From: SIG607 sp045601805
GTDB taxonomy: Bacteria; Bacillota; Clostridia; Oscillospirales; Acutalibacteraceae
Direction of reading: 5' to 3'
Length of the DNA stretch: 64,000 nt
NCBI GenBank assembly: GCA_045601805.1
Contig: JAZSAJ010000046.1
Coordinates: 47,276 to 111,275 of the forward strand
The position numbers and the translations under genes were made by a program. Every line of letters starts with the position of its first letter. Position 1 is the first letter of the stretch. This document shows, one piece after another, positions 15,674 through 24,497 of the stretch. The notes beneath the pieces were generated by a model. It did not search any database, was not told where the DNA came from, and saw nothing but the letters and a program-made list of their open reading frames with translations.

Positions 15674-17110
15674 ATGAAATTAAACACCTTTAAAAAGTAT
15701 TTTTTAATGATTTCTGTTTTGTTTTTAGTTTGTATAACATTTATAATGTCAACACTTGTTTTTCTTACAAATAACTATTTGGCCGACGAAAAATATAAAA
15801 CGCTTACTACAGTTTGTGAAGCGGTTACGCGGTATAGTTTGGTTGATTACCGTTCAAGCGGTTATGTACGAAATATTTACAATATTTCGCGTGCAATTGC
15901 TACAACCGAAAGTAATACAGTTATAGTAGTGTTAGATAAAAATGCTTCGGCAATTTGTTGCACTTGTGAAGAATTTAATCTTGGCGGAAAATGTCAGCAC
16001 GCAAAAAACAGTTATCCCGCAGATTTTATTAAAAGGGCAGAGGCAGGAACTGTAAACGAAGTAACACGGCTTGGCTCGGTTTTTAATGATATTCATTATC
16101 TTTCGGCAAATGCCATTACAGATTTAGTAGATAACAGCCGTATAGGTTATGTGTTTGCCGCAACCCCTGCTTCTGGGTTTAGCGATTTTCTTAAAGATAT
16201 TTTAAAAATTTATTTATTTTCTGCCATTGTTCCTGTTGTAATTATGTTCTTTGTGTTGTATTATATGACACATAGGTGGAATAAACCGCTTATCTTAATG
16301 TCAAAGGCAGCAAAATCAATGGCGAAGGGCGATTTTTCTAACAGAATACCAATTACAAGCGACGACGAAATAGGTCAACTTGCAAAGTCGTTTAACCAAA
16401 TGACAAATTCGCTTGTTGAACTTGAAAATATGCGCCGTGGTTTTATTGCCAATGTTTCGCACGAACTTCGTACCCCAATGACAACCATTGGCGGTTTTAT
16501 TGACGGAATTATTGACGGAACAATAGAAAAAGACAAACAAGAATATTATTTAAAAATTGTTTCTGCCGAAATAAAACGCCTATCGCGTCTTGTTCAGGGA
16601 ATGTTAAGTCTTTCAAAATTAGAAGCGCGCGAAACCAAAATAAACCCTGCTTCGTTTGATTTTTCAAAACTTTTGTTAGATATTGTAATAAGCCAAGAAA
16701 AACGAATTGAAAGCAAAAACCTAAATATAATTGGGCTTGATGAAATTGAAAGTTATACGCTTTATGCCGATAGGGATTTAATATATCAAGCGGTATTTAA
16801 TCTTTGCGATAACGCTATTAAGTTTACAAACGAAAACGGAAATATAACCTTTAAGCTAAAAAGAATGGGCAATATGCTTCAGTTTTCAATAACAAACAGC
16901 GGCGAAGGTATTAACGAAAAAGATTTGCCCTTTATTTTTGAAAGGTTTTATAAAGGCGATAAGGCGCGGTCACAGGTTAAAGATAGCACTGGTCTTGGGC
17001 TTTATTTGGTAAAAACAATAATAAAAATACACGGCGGAAAGGTATTTGTTCAAAGCGAAGAAGGCAAATATACGCAGTTTGGATTTTCTTTACCGCTTGA
17101 AAATATATAG
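15674..17110 (+). CDS. Sensor histidine kinase
   Basis: The 478-residue kinase has two membrane helices (about 13-33 and 176-198) enclosing an extracytoplasmic sensor, then HAMP, the dimerisation domain with phospho-His in NVSHELRTPMTTIGG (about residue 262), the N box DLIYQAVFNLCDNAIKF and the G2 box STGLGLYLV. The sensor holds a compact Cys/His cluster, CCTC...CQH (about residues 95-111), which could bind metal or form disulfides outside the membrane. It is translationally adjacent to the response regulator and nine bases upstream of the HtrA gene. Confidence 0.92.
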   Translation: MKLNTFKKYFLMISVLFLVCITFIMSTLVFLTNNYLADEKYKTLTTVCEAVTRYSLVDYRSSGYVRNIYNISRAIATTESNTVIVVLDKNASAICCTCEEFNLGGKCQHAKNSYPADFIKRAEAGTVNEVTRLGSVFNDIHYLSANAITDLVDNSRIGYVFAATPASGFSDFLKDILKIYLFSAIVPVVIMFFVLYYMTHRWNKPLILMSKAAKSMAKGDFSNRIPITSDDEIGQLAKSFNQMTNSLVELENMRRGFIANVSHELRTPMTTIGGFIDGIIDGTIEKDKQEYYLKIVSAEIKRLSRLVQGMLSLSKLEARETKINPASFDFSKLLLDIVISQEKRIESKNLNIIGLDEIESYTLYADRDLIYQAVFNLCDNAIKFTNENGNITFKLKRMGNMLQFSITNSGEGINEKDLPFIFERFYKGDKARSQVKDSTGLGLYLVKTIIKIHGGKVFVQSEEGKYTQFGFSLPLENI

Positions 17111-17118
17111 GAGGCACT

Positions 17119-18357
17119 ATGGAAGATTTTGAAAACAAGGATTTAAACGAAGAAATAACCGAAGAAATTATTGAGGAAAAAACCGAAACCGAAGAAGAAA
17201 TACCTTCGTTTGAAAACTTAAACCCGTATAAAAACCTTGAAAAAATTGAATACGGTGAAATTAAAAAGGAAACAAAACCGGCTGGTGTAAGGGTGTTTGC
17301 GCTAATTATGGCGTTTATATTTACCGCCACTATTTTTTGTACGGTTGGCTATATTTTAGGAAGCAACCGTAAATATAATATAAATCCTGGAACAACGGTG
17401 CTTGATTTAGAAGACAGACCAACCACCGAAGTTTACACAACTTCGCAGGTGTATGAAATTGTTAATAAATCGGTTGTTGGCATTACCGTTTATAATAATG
17501 GTGGTGAAGGCGCTGTTGCTTCGGGTGTTGTTTATACCGAAGACGGTTATATAATTACAAACGACCACATTTACGACGGTGTAAAGGGCGCAAAGTTCAA
17601 AATAACCACCTACGACGGCAAAATTTACGATGCCGTTTTTGTGGCCGGCGATACAAGAAGCGATTTGGCTGTTTTAAAAATTGACGGCAACGGCTTTTTC
17701 CCTGCAACATTCGGCAATTCCGACCAAGTGGTGTTGGGTGAAACGGTTGTTGCTATTGGCAGACCCGATGGGTTAGAAGAAAACAGTATAACAAGAGGTG
17801 TAATTTCTTTAAGAGAAAGGCGCGTTAGCATTAACACTTCTTATTCAATGCGCTTAATTCAAACCGATGCCCCAATAAACCCCGGTAATTCGGGTGGTGT
17901 GCTTGTAAATATGTACGGTCAGGTAATTGGTATAACTTCCTCTAAAATAAGCAGTACCGATTACGAAGGTATTGGTTTTGCCATTCCCACAACCGTTGCC
18001 AAAGGCATTGTGGAATCGCTAATTAAAAACGGCAATGTTAATAACCGTTCACGCCTTGGTATAAGTTATAAGGAAGTTGACGCCATTACCAAGGAAATAA
18101 ACGGAATTGCGGTAACGGGAATTATGATAGCCGAGGTTGACCAATCAAGCGGTCTTTACGGTAAGGTAAAGGTTGGCGATATTATAACCGCCGTAAACGG
18201 CAACGAAGTAACCAACGATGATGTTGTTCTTAATATAATTGAATCAACCCCACCCGAAACCGAACTTGAATTTACCGTTTATTCCGAAAACGGAAGTTAT
18301 TATAAAGTTAAAGCAAAACTTTTAGCCGACCAAGGCAGTTCAAGTTATAAACAATAA
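17119..18357 (+). CDS. HtrA/DegP-like serine protease with PDZ domain
   Basis: This 412-residue S1C protease has an acidic cytoplasmic N-terminus of about 55 residues rich in Glu, one membrane helix (about 56-78), a trypsin-like domain and a C-terminal PDZ. The triad is visible as His in ITNDHIYDG, Asp in RSDLAVLKI and Ser in NPGNSGGVL. It acts outside the membrane on damaged proteins. AGGAGG lies before the ATG. Its place behind a two-component system suggests CssRS-like envelope stress control, an inference from order only. Confidence 0.93.
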   Translation: MEDFENKDLNEEITEEIIEEKTETEEEIPSFENLNPYKNLEKIEYGEIKKETKPAGVRVFALIMAFIFTATIFCTVGYILGSNRKYNINPGTTVLDLEDRPTTEVYTTSQVYEIVNKSVVGITVYNNGGEGAVASGVVYTEDGYIITNDHIYDGVKGAKFKITTYDGKIYDAVFVAGDTRSDLAVLKIDGNGFFPATFGNSDQVVLGETVVAIGRPDGLEENSITRGVISLRERRVSINTSYSMRLIQTDAPINPGNSGGVLVNMYGQVIGITSSKISSTDYEGIGFAIPTTVAKGIVESLIKNGNVNNRSRLGISYKEVDAITKEINGIAVTGIMIAEVDQSSGLYGKVKVGDIITAVNGNEVTNDDVVLNIIESTPPETELEFTVYSENGSYYKVKAKLLADQGSSSYKQ

Positions 18358-18362
18358 GAACG

Positions 18363-18396
18363 AATCTCCCACACAAATTGTGTGGGAGATTTATTT
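18363..18396 (+). terminator. Intrinsic terminator of the two-component/HtrA operon
   Basis: A near-perfect palindrome (14-bp arms, AATCTCCCACACAA on the left) is followed by a T-rich stretch. Confidence 0.85.
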
Positions 18397-18410
18397 TATT
18401 TAGGCAAAAA

Positions 18411-18444
18411 TACGACATATTTTTAAGGTGTAAGGGTATATAAT
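18411..18444 (+). promoter_or_regulatory. Putative Spo0A-regulated spoIIGA promoter
   Basis: TATAAT at 18439-18444 has no good -35 at 17 bp. TACGACA at 18411-18417, read on the other strand, is TGTCGTA, one mismatch from the 0A-box core TGTCGAA, and lies where the -35 should be. Bacillus spoIIG is activated by Spo0A at such a position, so this arrangement is plausible but unproven. Confidence 0.4.
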
Positions 18445-18475
18445 TAAGTTACACTTTTTAAAAGGAGTGTGAAAA

Positions 18476-19276
18476 ATGGTTGTATACATAGATGTTTTAA
18501 TCTTTTTAAATGCGGTGGTAGATTACTTCATTTTACTACTTGCAAGTTTTTTTGCAGAACGCAAAATAAAAGAATGGCGGCTTATGCTGTCGTCCTTTCT
18601 TTCGGCACTTGGTTCACTGTACATATTCGCCCCTAAAACTAATATGTTTTTTGACTTTTTATTTAAGGCGCTTTTTTCACTAATAATTACATTAACTGCA
18701 TTTGGATATAAAAAATTAAGAATTTTTTTAAAAGCATATTTTTGCTTTTTTGGTGTATCGTTGCTTTATTGCGGGTTAGCAGTTCTTTTGTGGACAGTTT
18801 TTACACCCAACAAAATGGTTATAAAAAATTCGGTTGTGTATTTTAATATTTCGCTAACGCAAATGCTAATTTTTACTGTGGCAGGGTATATAATTATACG
18901 AATTATTCGTTTTTTTGTAACCAAAAGCGCGCCCCATTCAAAACGCGCCGAACTTTCGCTAAACAACAATAATACTTGTGTTAATATAAGCGCTTTGGTG
19001 GATAGCGGAAATTCTTTAAAAGACATTTACCAAAACCGAAAGATAATTATAACCGATAATAAAACAGCCACAGAACTTTTTGGGAATTTAGAAGAAAAAT
19101 TACCGCTTCTTTTGCCCTGCAAAACAATAAGCGGAAGTTCTTTTGTAAAGGCATACAGTTTAAAAAAGGCAACGGTAAACAATACACCCATTTATAATGT
19201 TTTGGTTGCAGTTTGCAATATTCAATTTAATGACGACTATAGGGCAATAGTAAGCCCCGATATTTTGGAGGAATAG
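18476..19276 (+). CDS. spoIIGA: Sigma-E processing peptidase SpoIIGA
   Basis: SpoIIGA is the membrane aspartic protease that activates pro-SigE in the mother cell after septation. The 266-residue protein has about five N-terminal membrane helices (from VYIDVLIFLNAVVDYFIL onward) and a C-terminal domain with the catalytic ALVDSGNSL (Asp about residue 176). It is somewhat shorter than the Bacillus protein. It sits directly upstream of sigE, the classic spoIIG order. The GGAGG for sigE lies in its last codons. Confidence 0.9.
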   Translation: MVVYIDVLIFLNAVVDYFILLLASFFAERKIKEWRLMLSSFLSALGSLYIFAPKTNMFFDFLFKALFSLIITLTAFGYKKLRIFLKAYFCFFGVSLLYCGLAVLLWTVFTPNKMVIKNSVVYFNISLTQMLIFTVAGYIIIRIIRFFVTKSAPHSKRAELSLNNNNTCVNISALVDSGNSLKDIYQNRKIIITDNKTATELFGNLEEKLPLLLPCKTISGSSFVKAYSLKKATVNNTPIYNVLVAVCNIQFNDDYRAIVSPDILEE

Positions 19277-19278
19277 TT

Positions 19279-19983
19279 ATGATATTAAGATTTATTAAAA
19301 AGATATTTTTGTATATTAAATTAAAATTTGCAAACAGCGTTTTTTATATTGGCGGAAGTGAAACTTTGCCGCCGCCGTTAACAACAGAAGAAGAGCAAGA
19401 ACTTCTTAAAGATTACGACAGCCAAAACGCCTACGCACGCGAAAAACTTATTGTGCATAATTTAAGATTGGTGGTTTATATTGCAAAAAAATATGAATCG
19501 CCAAAGGTTTTGGCAGAAGATTTAGTCTCAATAGGCACAATTGGGCTTATAAAGGCGGTAAACACCTTTAATCCGCAAAAGAACATAAAACTTGCAACAT
19601 ACGCTTCAAGGTGTATTGAAAACGAAATATTAATGCACTTAAGAAAAACGGCTTCGCTAAAAAGCGAAATATCAATAGACGAACCGCTTAATATTGATTA
19701 TGACGGAAACGAATTGTTGCTTTCAGATATATTGGGGAGCGACGGCGAAGAAATAGGAAACAGAATTGAAAGGGAAGACGAAAAGAATTTAATTAACCAA
19801 CTAATAAAACAGTTGAACCCACGCGAACGGGAAATAATGGAAATGCGTTTTGCACTTTCCGGTAAAGAAGAATACACACAAAAGCAGGTGGCCGATGCTT
19901 TGGGAATTTCGCAGTCGTACATTTCACGGCTTGAAAAACGAATTATAAATAAGTTAAAACACCAAATTGAAAAGGTTTCATAA
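19279..19983 (+). CDS. sigE: Sporulation sigma factor SigE (pro-sigma-E)
   Basis: SigE is the first mother-cell sigma factor. The 234-residue protein carries an N-terminal pro-sequence with a hydrophobic, basic helix (ILRFIKKIFLYIKLKFANSV) followed by FYIGGSETLPPPL, the region cut by SpoIIGA in Bacillus. Regions 2 (LVVYIAKKYE, DLVSIGTIGLIKAVNTFNP, ATYASRCIENEILM) and 4 (LNPREREIMEMRF, SQSYISRLEKR) are nearly identical to other SigE proteins. Together with SpoIIGA it shows that the organism has the core endospore programme. Confidence 0.96.
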   Translation: MILRFIKKIFLYIKLKFANSVFYIGGSETLPPPLTTEEEQELLKDYDSQNAYAREKLIVHNLRLVVYIAKKYESPKVLAEDLVSIGTIGLIKAVNTFNPQKNIKLATYASRCIENEILMHLRKTASLKSEISIDEPLNIDYDGNELLLSDILGSDGEEIGNRIEREDEKNLINQLIKQLNPREREIMEMRFALSGKEEYTQKQVADALGISQSYISRLEKRIINKLKHQIEKVS

Positions 19984-19986
19984 TAA

Positions 19987-20016
19987 AAAACCGCTTGAAT
20001 ATTCAAGCGGCTTTTT
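19987..20016. terminator. Bidirectional intrinsic terminator
   Basis: The 20-base perfect palindrome CCGCTTGAAT/ATTCAAGCGG is flanked by A on the left and T on the right, ending sigE and the convergent lipoprotein gene. Confidence 0.88.
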
Positions 20017-20017
20017 G

Positions 20018-21505
20018 CTATTTTTTTCTTACAAACGAAAAATCAATAGTTCCGTTTCCAAGGTCGGTTACAACCGAACTTAAGTTTTTAGAATAAGCAA
20101 TAACAGAATTTTGAAAAGCAAGCGGTACAATTAAGTAATTTGAATAAACTGCAGTTTGAATTTCTGCTAAATCTTTTTCGCCAAAAGTAACATTTTCGTA
20201 CCCAAGTTCTTTAATGTAAGGAGCTGCATCTTTGTCGGTAATTTCAATAGGGTAAACCGAAATTGCATTTACATAAGAACTTGCGGCATTTTTTGCTTCG
20301 CTTAAAGTTACCGGTTTAATGTTGATATATGCGCCAAGATTATTTTGCCAATGACCAACAATGTTGTTAATTGGCGTTAAGAACGATGGGTCGTTGTAAT
20401 AATAAAGGGTTGTTGAGGGTAAACGCTTTCCGGGCAATTCTTTAATTGCATTGCTAAAAAGATTTTTAGCCGCATAAATATCGTAACCATCAAACCCAAC
20501 ACCGTTTAATTGAAGTTTTGTAACACAGGTTGGGAAGTAAGAATGTGCCGCGGTATAACCAATTCCAAGGTTGCCGGAATAAAGGTTTTTATCAATGCTT
20601 AAAATAAAGGCTTTTCTTAAATTTTCAGAAAAACTTGCAGGGAATTTTATAACCCAAACAATATTATCTTCTTGATTTGTTACAAGCCCTGCGGAATTTG
20701 CAGCAACAGTATCGTTAGGTGAAATGTGGGCAATATCAACGCTTGATTTTGTAAGCATATCAAGGTTGTTCTTTTCGGTGTTGTTTGAAAGGAAAATCGC
20801 AGTGTTCTTTGCGGTAAATTCGCCGTAATACATTTCGTTTCTGTAAAGCCGTGCAGCAAAATCTTCCTTTGTCCACTTAGATAGTTTATAGGAACCGTTT
20901 GTTAAAATCTTATCTTTTTTAAGACCGTATTCGCCTTTGCAAGATTTAAAGAATTCGCGGTTGCAAGGCATAAAGGGCGCACTTGTAAGTTTGTCTAAAA
21001 AATCGGGGTCTTCTTTATCCATAACAACAACAAATGTGCTGCTGTCTTTGGCTTTAACACCAAGATTTTCGGCAGAAACAGCGCCCGTAGCAATAATATC
21101 GGCATTTAAAATTGTTGAAAACTTTGCGGCAAAGGGCGATTTTGTGGCTGGGTCAACCGCGCGTGTAAAGGCAAAAACAAAATCATCGGCAGTTATATTG
21201 CTTCCGTCACTCCAACAAGCACTGGGGGAAATATTAAATGTGTAAACTTTATCGTAATAGGTGTAATCTTCAATAACACCGTTTACAATTTCGCCGTTTT
21301 CGTTGTATCTAAACAAGCCCTCAAAAAGATTTCTTACCATCATTAGTTCCGATTCGCTTTGAGCAAGTTGAGGGTCAATAATTGTGGGCGGATTATCAAC
21401 TTCGCAATAAACAACCGCATTGCTGCTGCCTTTACAACTGCAGCAAACCGAAAGTAGCAATACAACACAAAGAAAAACAGCAAAAAACTTGCTAACCGTT
21501 TTCAT
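20018..21505 (-). CDS. Oligopeptide ABC transporter substrate-binding lipoprotein (OppA/SBP family 5)
   Basis: This SBP family 5 protein would bind peptides at the outer membrane face for an Opp/Dpp importer. The start at 21505 is chosen because AAGGGGA precedes it and the protein then begins with a lipoprotein signal (KTVSKFFAVFLCVVLLLSVCC) ending in a CxC lipobox near residue 23; an upstream ATG at 21574 lacks a ribosome site. The mature part has PTIIDPQLAQSESELMMVRNLFEGLF, typical of the family. No permease or ATPase genes are adjacent, so it is an orphan binding protein, perhaps a sensor or a subunit shared with a distant transporter. Confidence 0.85.
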   Translation of the reverse strand: MKTVSKFFAVFLCVVLLLSVCCSCKGSSNAVVYCEVDNPPTIIDPQLAQSESELMMVRNLFEGLFRYNENGEIVNGVIEDYTYYDKVYTFNISPSACWSDGSNITADDFVFAFTRAVDPATKSPFAAKFSTILNADIIATGAVSAENLGVKAKDSSTFVVVMDKEDPDFLDKLTSAPFMPCNREFFKSCKGEYGLKKDKILTNGSYKLSKWTKEDFAARLYRNEMYYGEFTAKNTAIFLSNNTEKNNLDMLTKSSVDIAHISPNDTVAANSAGLVTNQEDNIVWVIKFPASFSENLRKAFILSIDKNLYSGNLGIGYTAAHSYFPTCVTKLQLNGVGFDGYDIYAAKNLFSNAIKELPGKRLPSTTLYYYNDPSFLTPINNIVGHWQNNLGAYINIKPVTLSEAKNAASSYVNAISVYPIEITDKDAAPYIKELGYENVTFGEKDLAEIQTAVYSNYLIVPLAFQNSVIAYSKNLSSVVTDLGNGTIDFSFVRKK

Positions 21506-21596
21506 TTTAAAAAATCCCCTTAAAAATAAATCTATAAACCTATTATACATAATAATATTCTTGTTTTCAACCATAAAAATATGTAAATATAAATAC

Positions 21597-21625
21597 TTGA
21601 CAATAAATTGTTAGTGTGTTATACT
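21597..21625 (+). promoter_or_regulatory. Promoter of the ylxM-ffh operon
   Basis: TTGACA, 17-bp spacer and TATACT, about 43 bases before ylxM. Confidence 0.75.
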
Positions 21626-21667
21626 CTTGCTGTAAAGAAAAAAACTTGACAGCGGTGGGTAAAAGAA

Positions 21668-21955
21668 ATGAAAGACTTATCGGTTTGCAATTTGTTAGAT
21701 GTTTATGGCGAACTTTTAAATGAAAAGCAATACCGTCTTTCTTGGGATTACTACAGTGAAGACCTTTCGCTTTCTGAAATTGCCGAAAACGAAGGGCTAA
21801 CGCGCCAAGCCGCGCACGAACTAATTAAACGCGCCACCGCTTTACTTTATTCTTATGAAGAAAAACTTAAATATTTAACCACAATAAATTCCCTAAAGGA
21901 AGCGGTTAAGAATAACGATAAAGAAGCGGTATTTAAAATTATAGAACAGTTGTAA
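21668..21955 (+). CDS. ylxM: YlxM/p13-family helix-turn-helix protein
   Basis: A 95-residue protein with a sigma region 4-like helix-turn-helix: LSWDYYSEDLSLSEIAENEGLTRQAAHELIKRA. YlxM is encoded next to ffh in most Firmicutes and modulates the SRP pathway in streptococci. Here it precedes ffh by 11 bases. Its small size, HTH and position make the assignment firm. Confidence 0.92.
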   Translation: MKDLSVCNLLDVYGELLNEKQYRLSWDYYSEDLSLSEIAENEGLTRQAAHELIKRATALLYSYEEKLKYLTTINSLKEAVKNNDKEAVFKIIEQL

Positions 21956-21966
21956 GGAGTAGTAAG

Positions 21967-23310
21967 ATGGCATTTGAAAGCCTTTCTGATAAACTTGCCG
22001 GCGTTTTTAAACGCTTGCGTTCACGAGGTAAAATAAGTGAATCAGATGTTAAAGAGGCAATGCGTGAAGTGCGTCTTGCACTTTTAGAAGCCGATGTAAA
22101 CTATAAAGTAGCGAAAGATTTTACAAATAGCGTTGCCGAAAAGTGTATTGGCGCAAATGTTATGGAATCTTTAACTGCTGCACAAATGATTGTTAAAATT
22201 GTTAGGGACGAGTTAACGCTTTTAATGGGCGAAGAAAAGGCGCGTCTTAACACTTCTTCGCGTTTGCCAACCGTTATTATGATGTGCGGTTTGCAAGGTG
22301 CAGGTAAAACAACGCATTGTGCTAAACTTGCAAAATATTTAAAATCAAACGGGCACAGACCTTTGCTTGTTGGCTTAGATATTTATCGCCCTGCCGCAAT
22401 AGAACAATTAAAGGTTGTGGGCGAACAGGTAAATGTGCCTGTTTTTGAAAAGGGAACGCAAAAACCCGAAATTACCGCAAAACAAGCCATTGCACACGCA
22501 AGAGATTACGGTAACGATTTTGTTATTTTAGATACTGCCGGCCGTTTACATGTTGACACAGAACTAATGGATGAACTAAAACGTATTACCCAAGCGGTTG
22601 AAGTTCATAATGTTTTGCTTGTTGTTGATTCAATGGTTGGTCAAGATGCTGTTAATGTTGCAAAAACATTTAATGAAACACTTGAAATTACGGGTGTTAT
22701 TTTAACAAAACTTGACGGTGATACGCGTGGCGGTGCTGCGCTTTCGGTTAAGGCGGTTACCGGTAAACCAATACTGTTTTCGGGTGTTGGTGAAAAGTTA
22801 GATGAACTTGAAGAATTTCATCCCGACCGTATGGCTTCTCGTATTCTTGGTATGGGCGATGTACTTTCGCTTATAGAAAAGGTTGAAACCGAAATTGACC
22901 AGCAAAAAGCCGAAGAAACGGCAAAGCGGTTAACCGAGAATAAATTTGATATGAACGATTTGCTCCTGCAGTTTACCCAAATTAAAAAAATGGGTTCGCT
23001 AAAAAGCGTACTTTCAATGCTTCCGGGCGTTGAAAAGCAAATTCGTGATGTTGATATTGATGATAGGGCAATGCTCCGTGTAGAAGCCATAATAAAATCT
23101 ATGACGGCAAAAGAAAGGCGAAAACCTGACATAATCAATGCTTCGCGTAAAAAGCGTATTGCCGCAGGTTCTGGCACAAAGGTAGAAGACGTTAATAAAC
23201 TTTTAAACCAATATGCCCAAATGAAAAAAATGTTTAAACAGTTTAGCAATAAAAAGGGCAAACGCAGAATGCCCAATTTCCCGGGTATGCCAGGTGGCTT
23301 TGGTTTTTAA
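21967..23310 (+). CDS. ffh: Signal recognition particle GTPase Ffh
   Basis: Ffh binds signal sequences and SRP RNA and delivers nascent membrane proteins to FtsY. The 447-residue protein has an N domain (SLSDKLAGVFKRLRSRGKISE), the G domain with GLQGAGKTT (G1), DTAGRLH (G3) and TKLDGDTRGG (G4), and the Met-rich M domain from about residue 325 ending PNFPGMPGGFGF. The gene encoding its SRP RNA is not found in this window. Confidence 0.97.
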   Translation: MAFESLSDKLAGVFKRLRSRGKISESDVKEAMREVRLALLEADVNYKVAKDFTNSVAEKCIGANVMESLTAAQMIVKIVRDELTLLMGEEKARLNTSSRLPTVIMMCGLQGAGKTTHCAKLAKYLKSNGHRPLLVGLDIYRPAAIEQLKVVGEQVNVPVFEKGTQKPEITAKQAIAHARDYGNDFVILDTAGRLHVDTELMDELKRITQAVEVHNVLLVVDSMVGQDAVNVAKTFNETLEITGVILTKLDGDTRGGAALSVKAVTGKPILFSGVGEKLDELEEFHPDRMASRILGMGDVLSLIEKVETEIDQQKAEETAKRLTENKFDMNDLLLQFTQIKKMGSLKSVLSMLPGVEKQIRDVDIDDRAMLRVEAIIKSMTAKERRKPDIINASRKKRIAAGSGTKVEDVNKLLNQYAQMKKMFKQFSNKKGKRRMPNFPGMPGGFGF

Positions 23311-23370
23311 TTAGTTCTTATTTGCCGAAATTTCGGTTTAAGATAAACAAAACTTATGGAGGTGTTTTAA

Positions 23371-23613
23371 GTGGCAGTAAAAATTAGATTGCGTCGTCTT
23401 GGCGCTAAGAAAGCTCCTTTTTACCGTGTAGTTGTTGCTGATTCCAGATTCCCCAGAAACGGTCGTTTCATTGAAGAAATCGGTTATTTTGACCCGACCA
23501 AAGAACCTGCAGTAGTTAGCATTGACGGTGAAAAAGCAAAGCAGTGGATTGCTAATGGCGCACAGCCGACCGATACCGTAAAAGCTCTTCTTAAGAAAAA
23601 CGGTGTACTTTAA
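23371..23613 (+). CDS. rpsP: Ribosomal protein S16
   Basis: An 80-residue S16 with the signature VKIRLRRLGAKKAPFYRVVVADSR. The start is GTG, 8 bases after GGAGGTG. It is the third gene of the ylxM-ffh-rpsP-khpA-rimM-trmD operon, the usual Firmicutes order. Confidence 0.97.
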   Translation: MAVKIRLRRLGAKKAPFYRVVVADSRFPRNGRFIEEIGYFDPTKEPAVVSIDGEKAKQWIANGAQPTDTVKALLKKNGVL

Positions 23614-23638
23614 TCAATTTTAAAGGATGGCTAAATTA

Positions 23639-23872
23639 ATGAAAGAACTGTTAATTGCTATTGCTTCGGGCCTTGTTGAGAACCCCGATGCAGTGACTGC
23701 AGAAGTTGATGAAGTGAACGAAGAAGGCGTTGTTGTTTTCCACCTTCATGTTGCCGAAAGCGATATGGGTAGGGTAATTGGAAAGCAGGGAAGAATAGCA
23801 AAAGCTATTCGCACCCTTATGCGCGCCGCTGCTGTTCGTGAAAACATTAAAATTGCAGTTGAAATTGACTAA
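23639..23872 (+). CDS. khpA: KhpA (YlqC) KH-domain RNA-binding protein
   Basis: This 77-residue single KH domain has the GxxG-type loop GRVIGKQGRIAKAIRTLM. KhpA pairs with KhpB/Jag and binds RNAs involved in cell elongation and sRNA regulation. Another in-frame ATG at 23627 overlaps the AAAGGA ribosome site, so the ATG at 23639 (11-base spacing, usual family length) is preferred. It is cotranscribed with rpsP and rimM. Confidence 0.93.
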   Translation: MKELLIAIASGLVENPDAVTAEVDEVNEEGVVVFHLHVAESDMGRVIGKQGRIAKAIRTLMRAAAVRENIKIAVEID

Positions 23873-23879
23873 ATTTCTA

Positions 23880-23947
23880 TGGTGGCATTTTTTGTCACCA
23901 CAACGAATGTTAAACCCCCATTTCTTGCACTTTGTATAGATGGGGGT
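23880..23947 (+). other. Two stem-loops between khpA and rimM
   Basis: A 7-bp hairpin GGTGGCA/TGTCACC (about 23880-23899) is followed by ACCCCCAT (23914-23921) pairing perfectly with ATGGGGGT (23940-23947) around an 18-base loop. Neither has a T tract, so they look like processing, stability or translational elements rather than terminators. Confidence 0.45.
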
Positions 23948-23978
23948 ATTTATATATAAATGATGATAAGGGAAATAT

Positions 23979-24497
23979 ATGCGTAAAGATTTTTTAGAAA
24001 TAGGCAAGTTTGTTGGTTCGCACGGTATAAAGGGATTAATTAAGGTGCAGTATTGGTGCGATGACGCCGAATTTTTTGCTTCTTTTAAAACTTTATATTT
24101 AAAAGATAATAGCGGTTATAAACCCATTAGTGTGCAAAGCGCAAAGCCCCACGGCAATATTATTCTTTTAAAATTAAAGGGCGTTGATACTATTGAACAG
24201 GCCGAAGAATATAGAGGAAATGTTGTTTATATAAAAAGGGACGATGCTGTTTTAGAAGACGGCAGGTATTTTATTGAAGAAATTATTGGCTGTAAGGTTT
24301 TTGATTTTAATACTAAAGAACAGTTTGGTGTGTTAAGCGATGTAACACAAAACCCTGCAAACGATATTTGGCATATTGAAAAAGACGGCAAAGAATATTT
24401 AATGCCTGCTATTCCACAGTTTATAAATAAGGTTGATATTGATAAAGAAGAGGCATATATTACACCGCCAAAGGGGATATTTGACGATGAGAATTGA
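23979..24497 (+). CDS. rimM: 16S rRNA processing protein RimM
   Basis: RimM assists maturation of the 30S head and binds S19. The 172-residue protein shows the N-terminal FLEIGKFVGSHGIKGLIKVQYW and the PRC-barrel half NDIWHIEKDGKEYLMPAIPQFINKVDI. The end overlaps trmD by 11 bases, consistent with translational coupling. Confidence 0.94.
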   Translation: MRKDFLEIGKFVGSHGIKGLIKVQYWCDDAEFFASFKTLYLKDNSGYKPISVQSAKPHGNIILLKLKGVDTIEQAEEYRGNVVYIKRDDAVLEDGRYFIEEIIGCKVFDFNTKEQFGVLSDVTQNPANDIWHIEKDGKEYLMPAIPQFINKVDIDKEEAYITPPKGIFDDEN

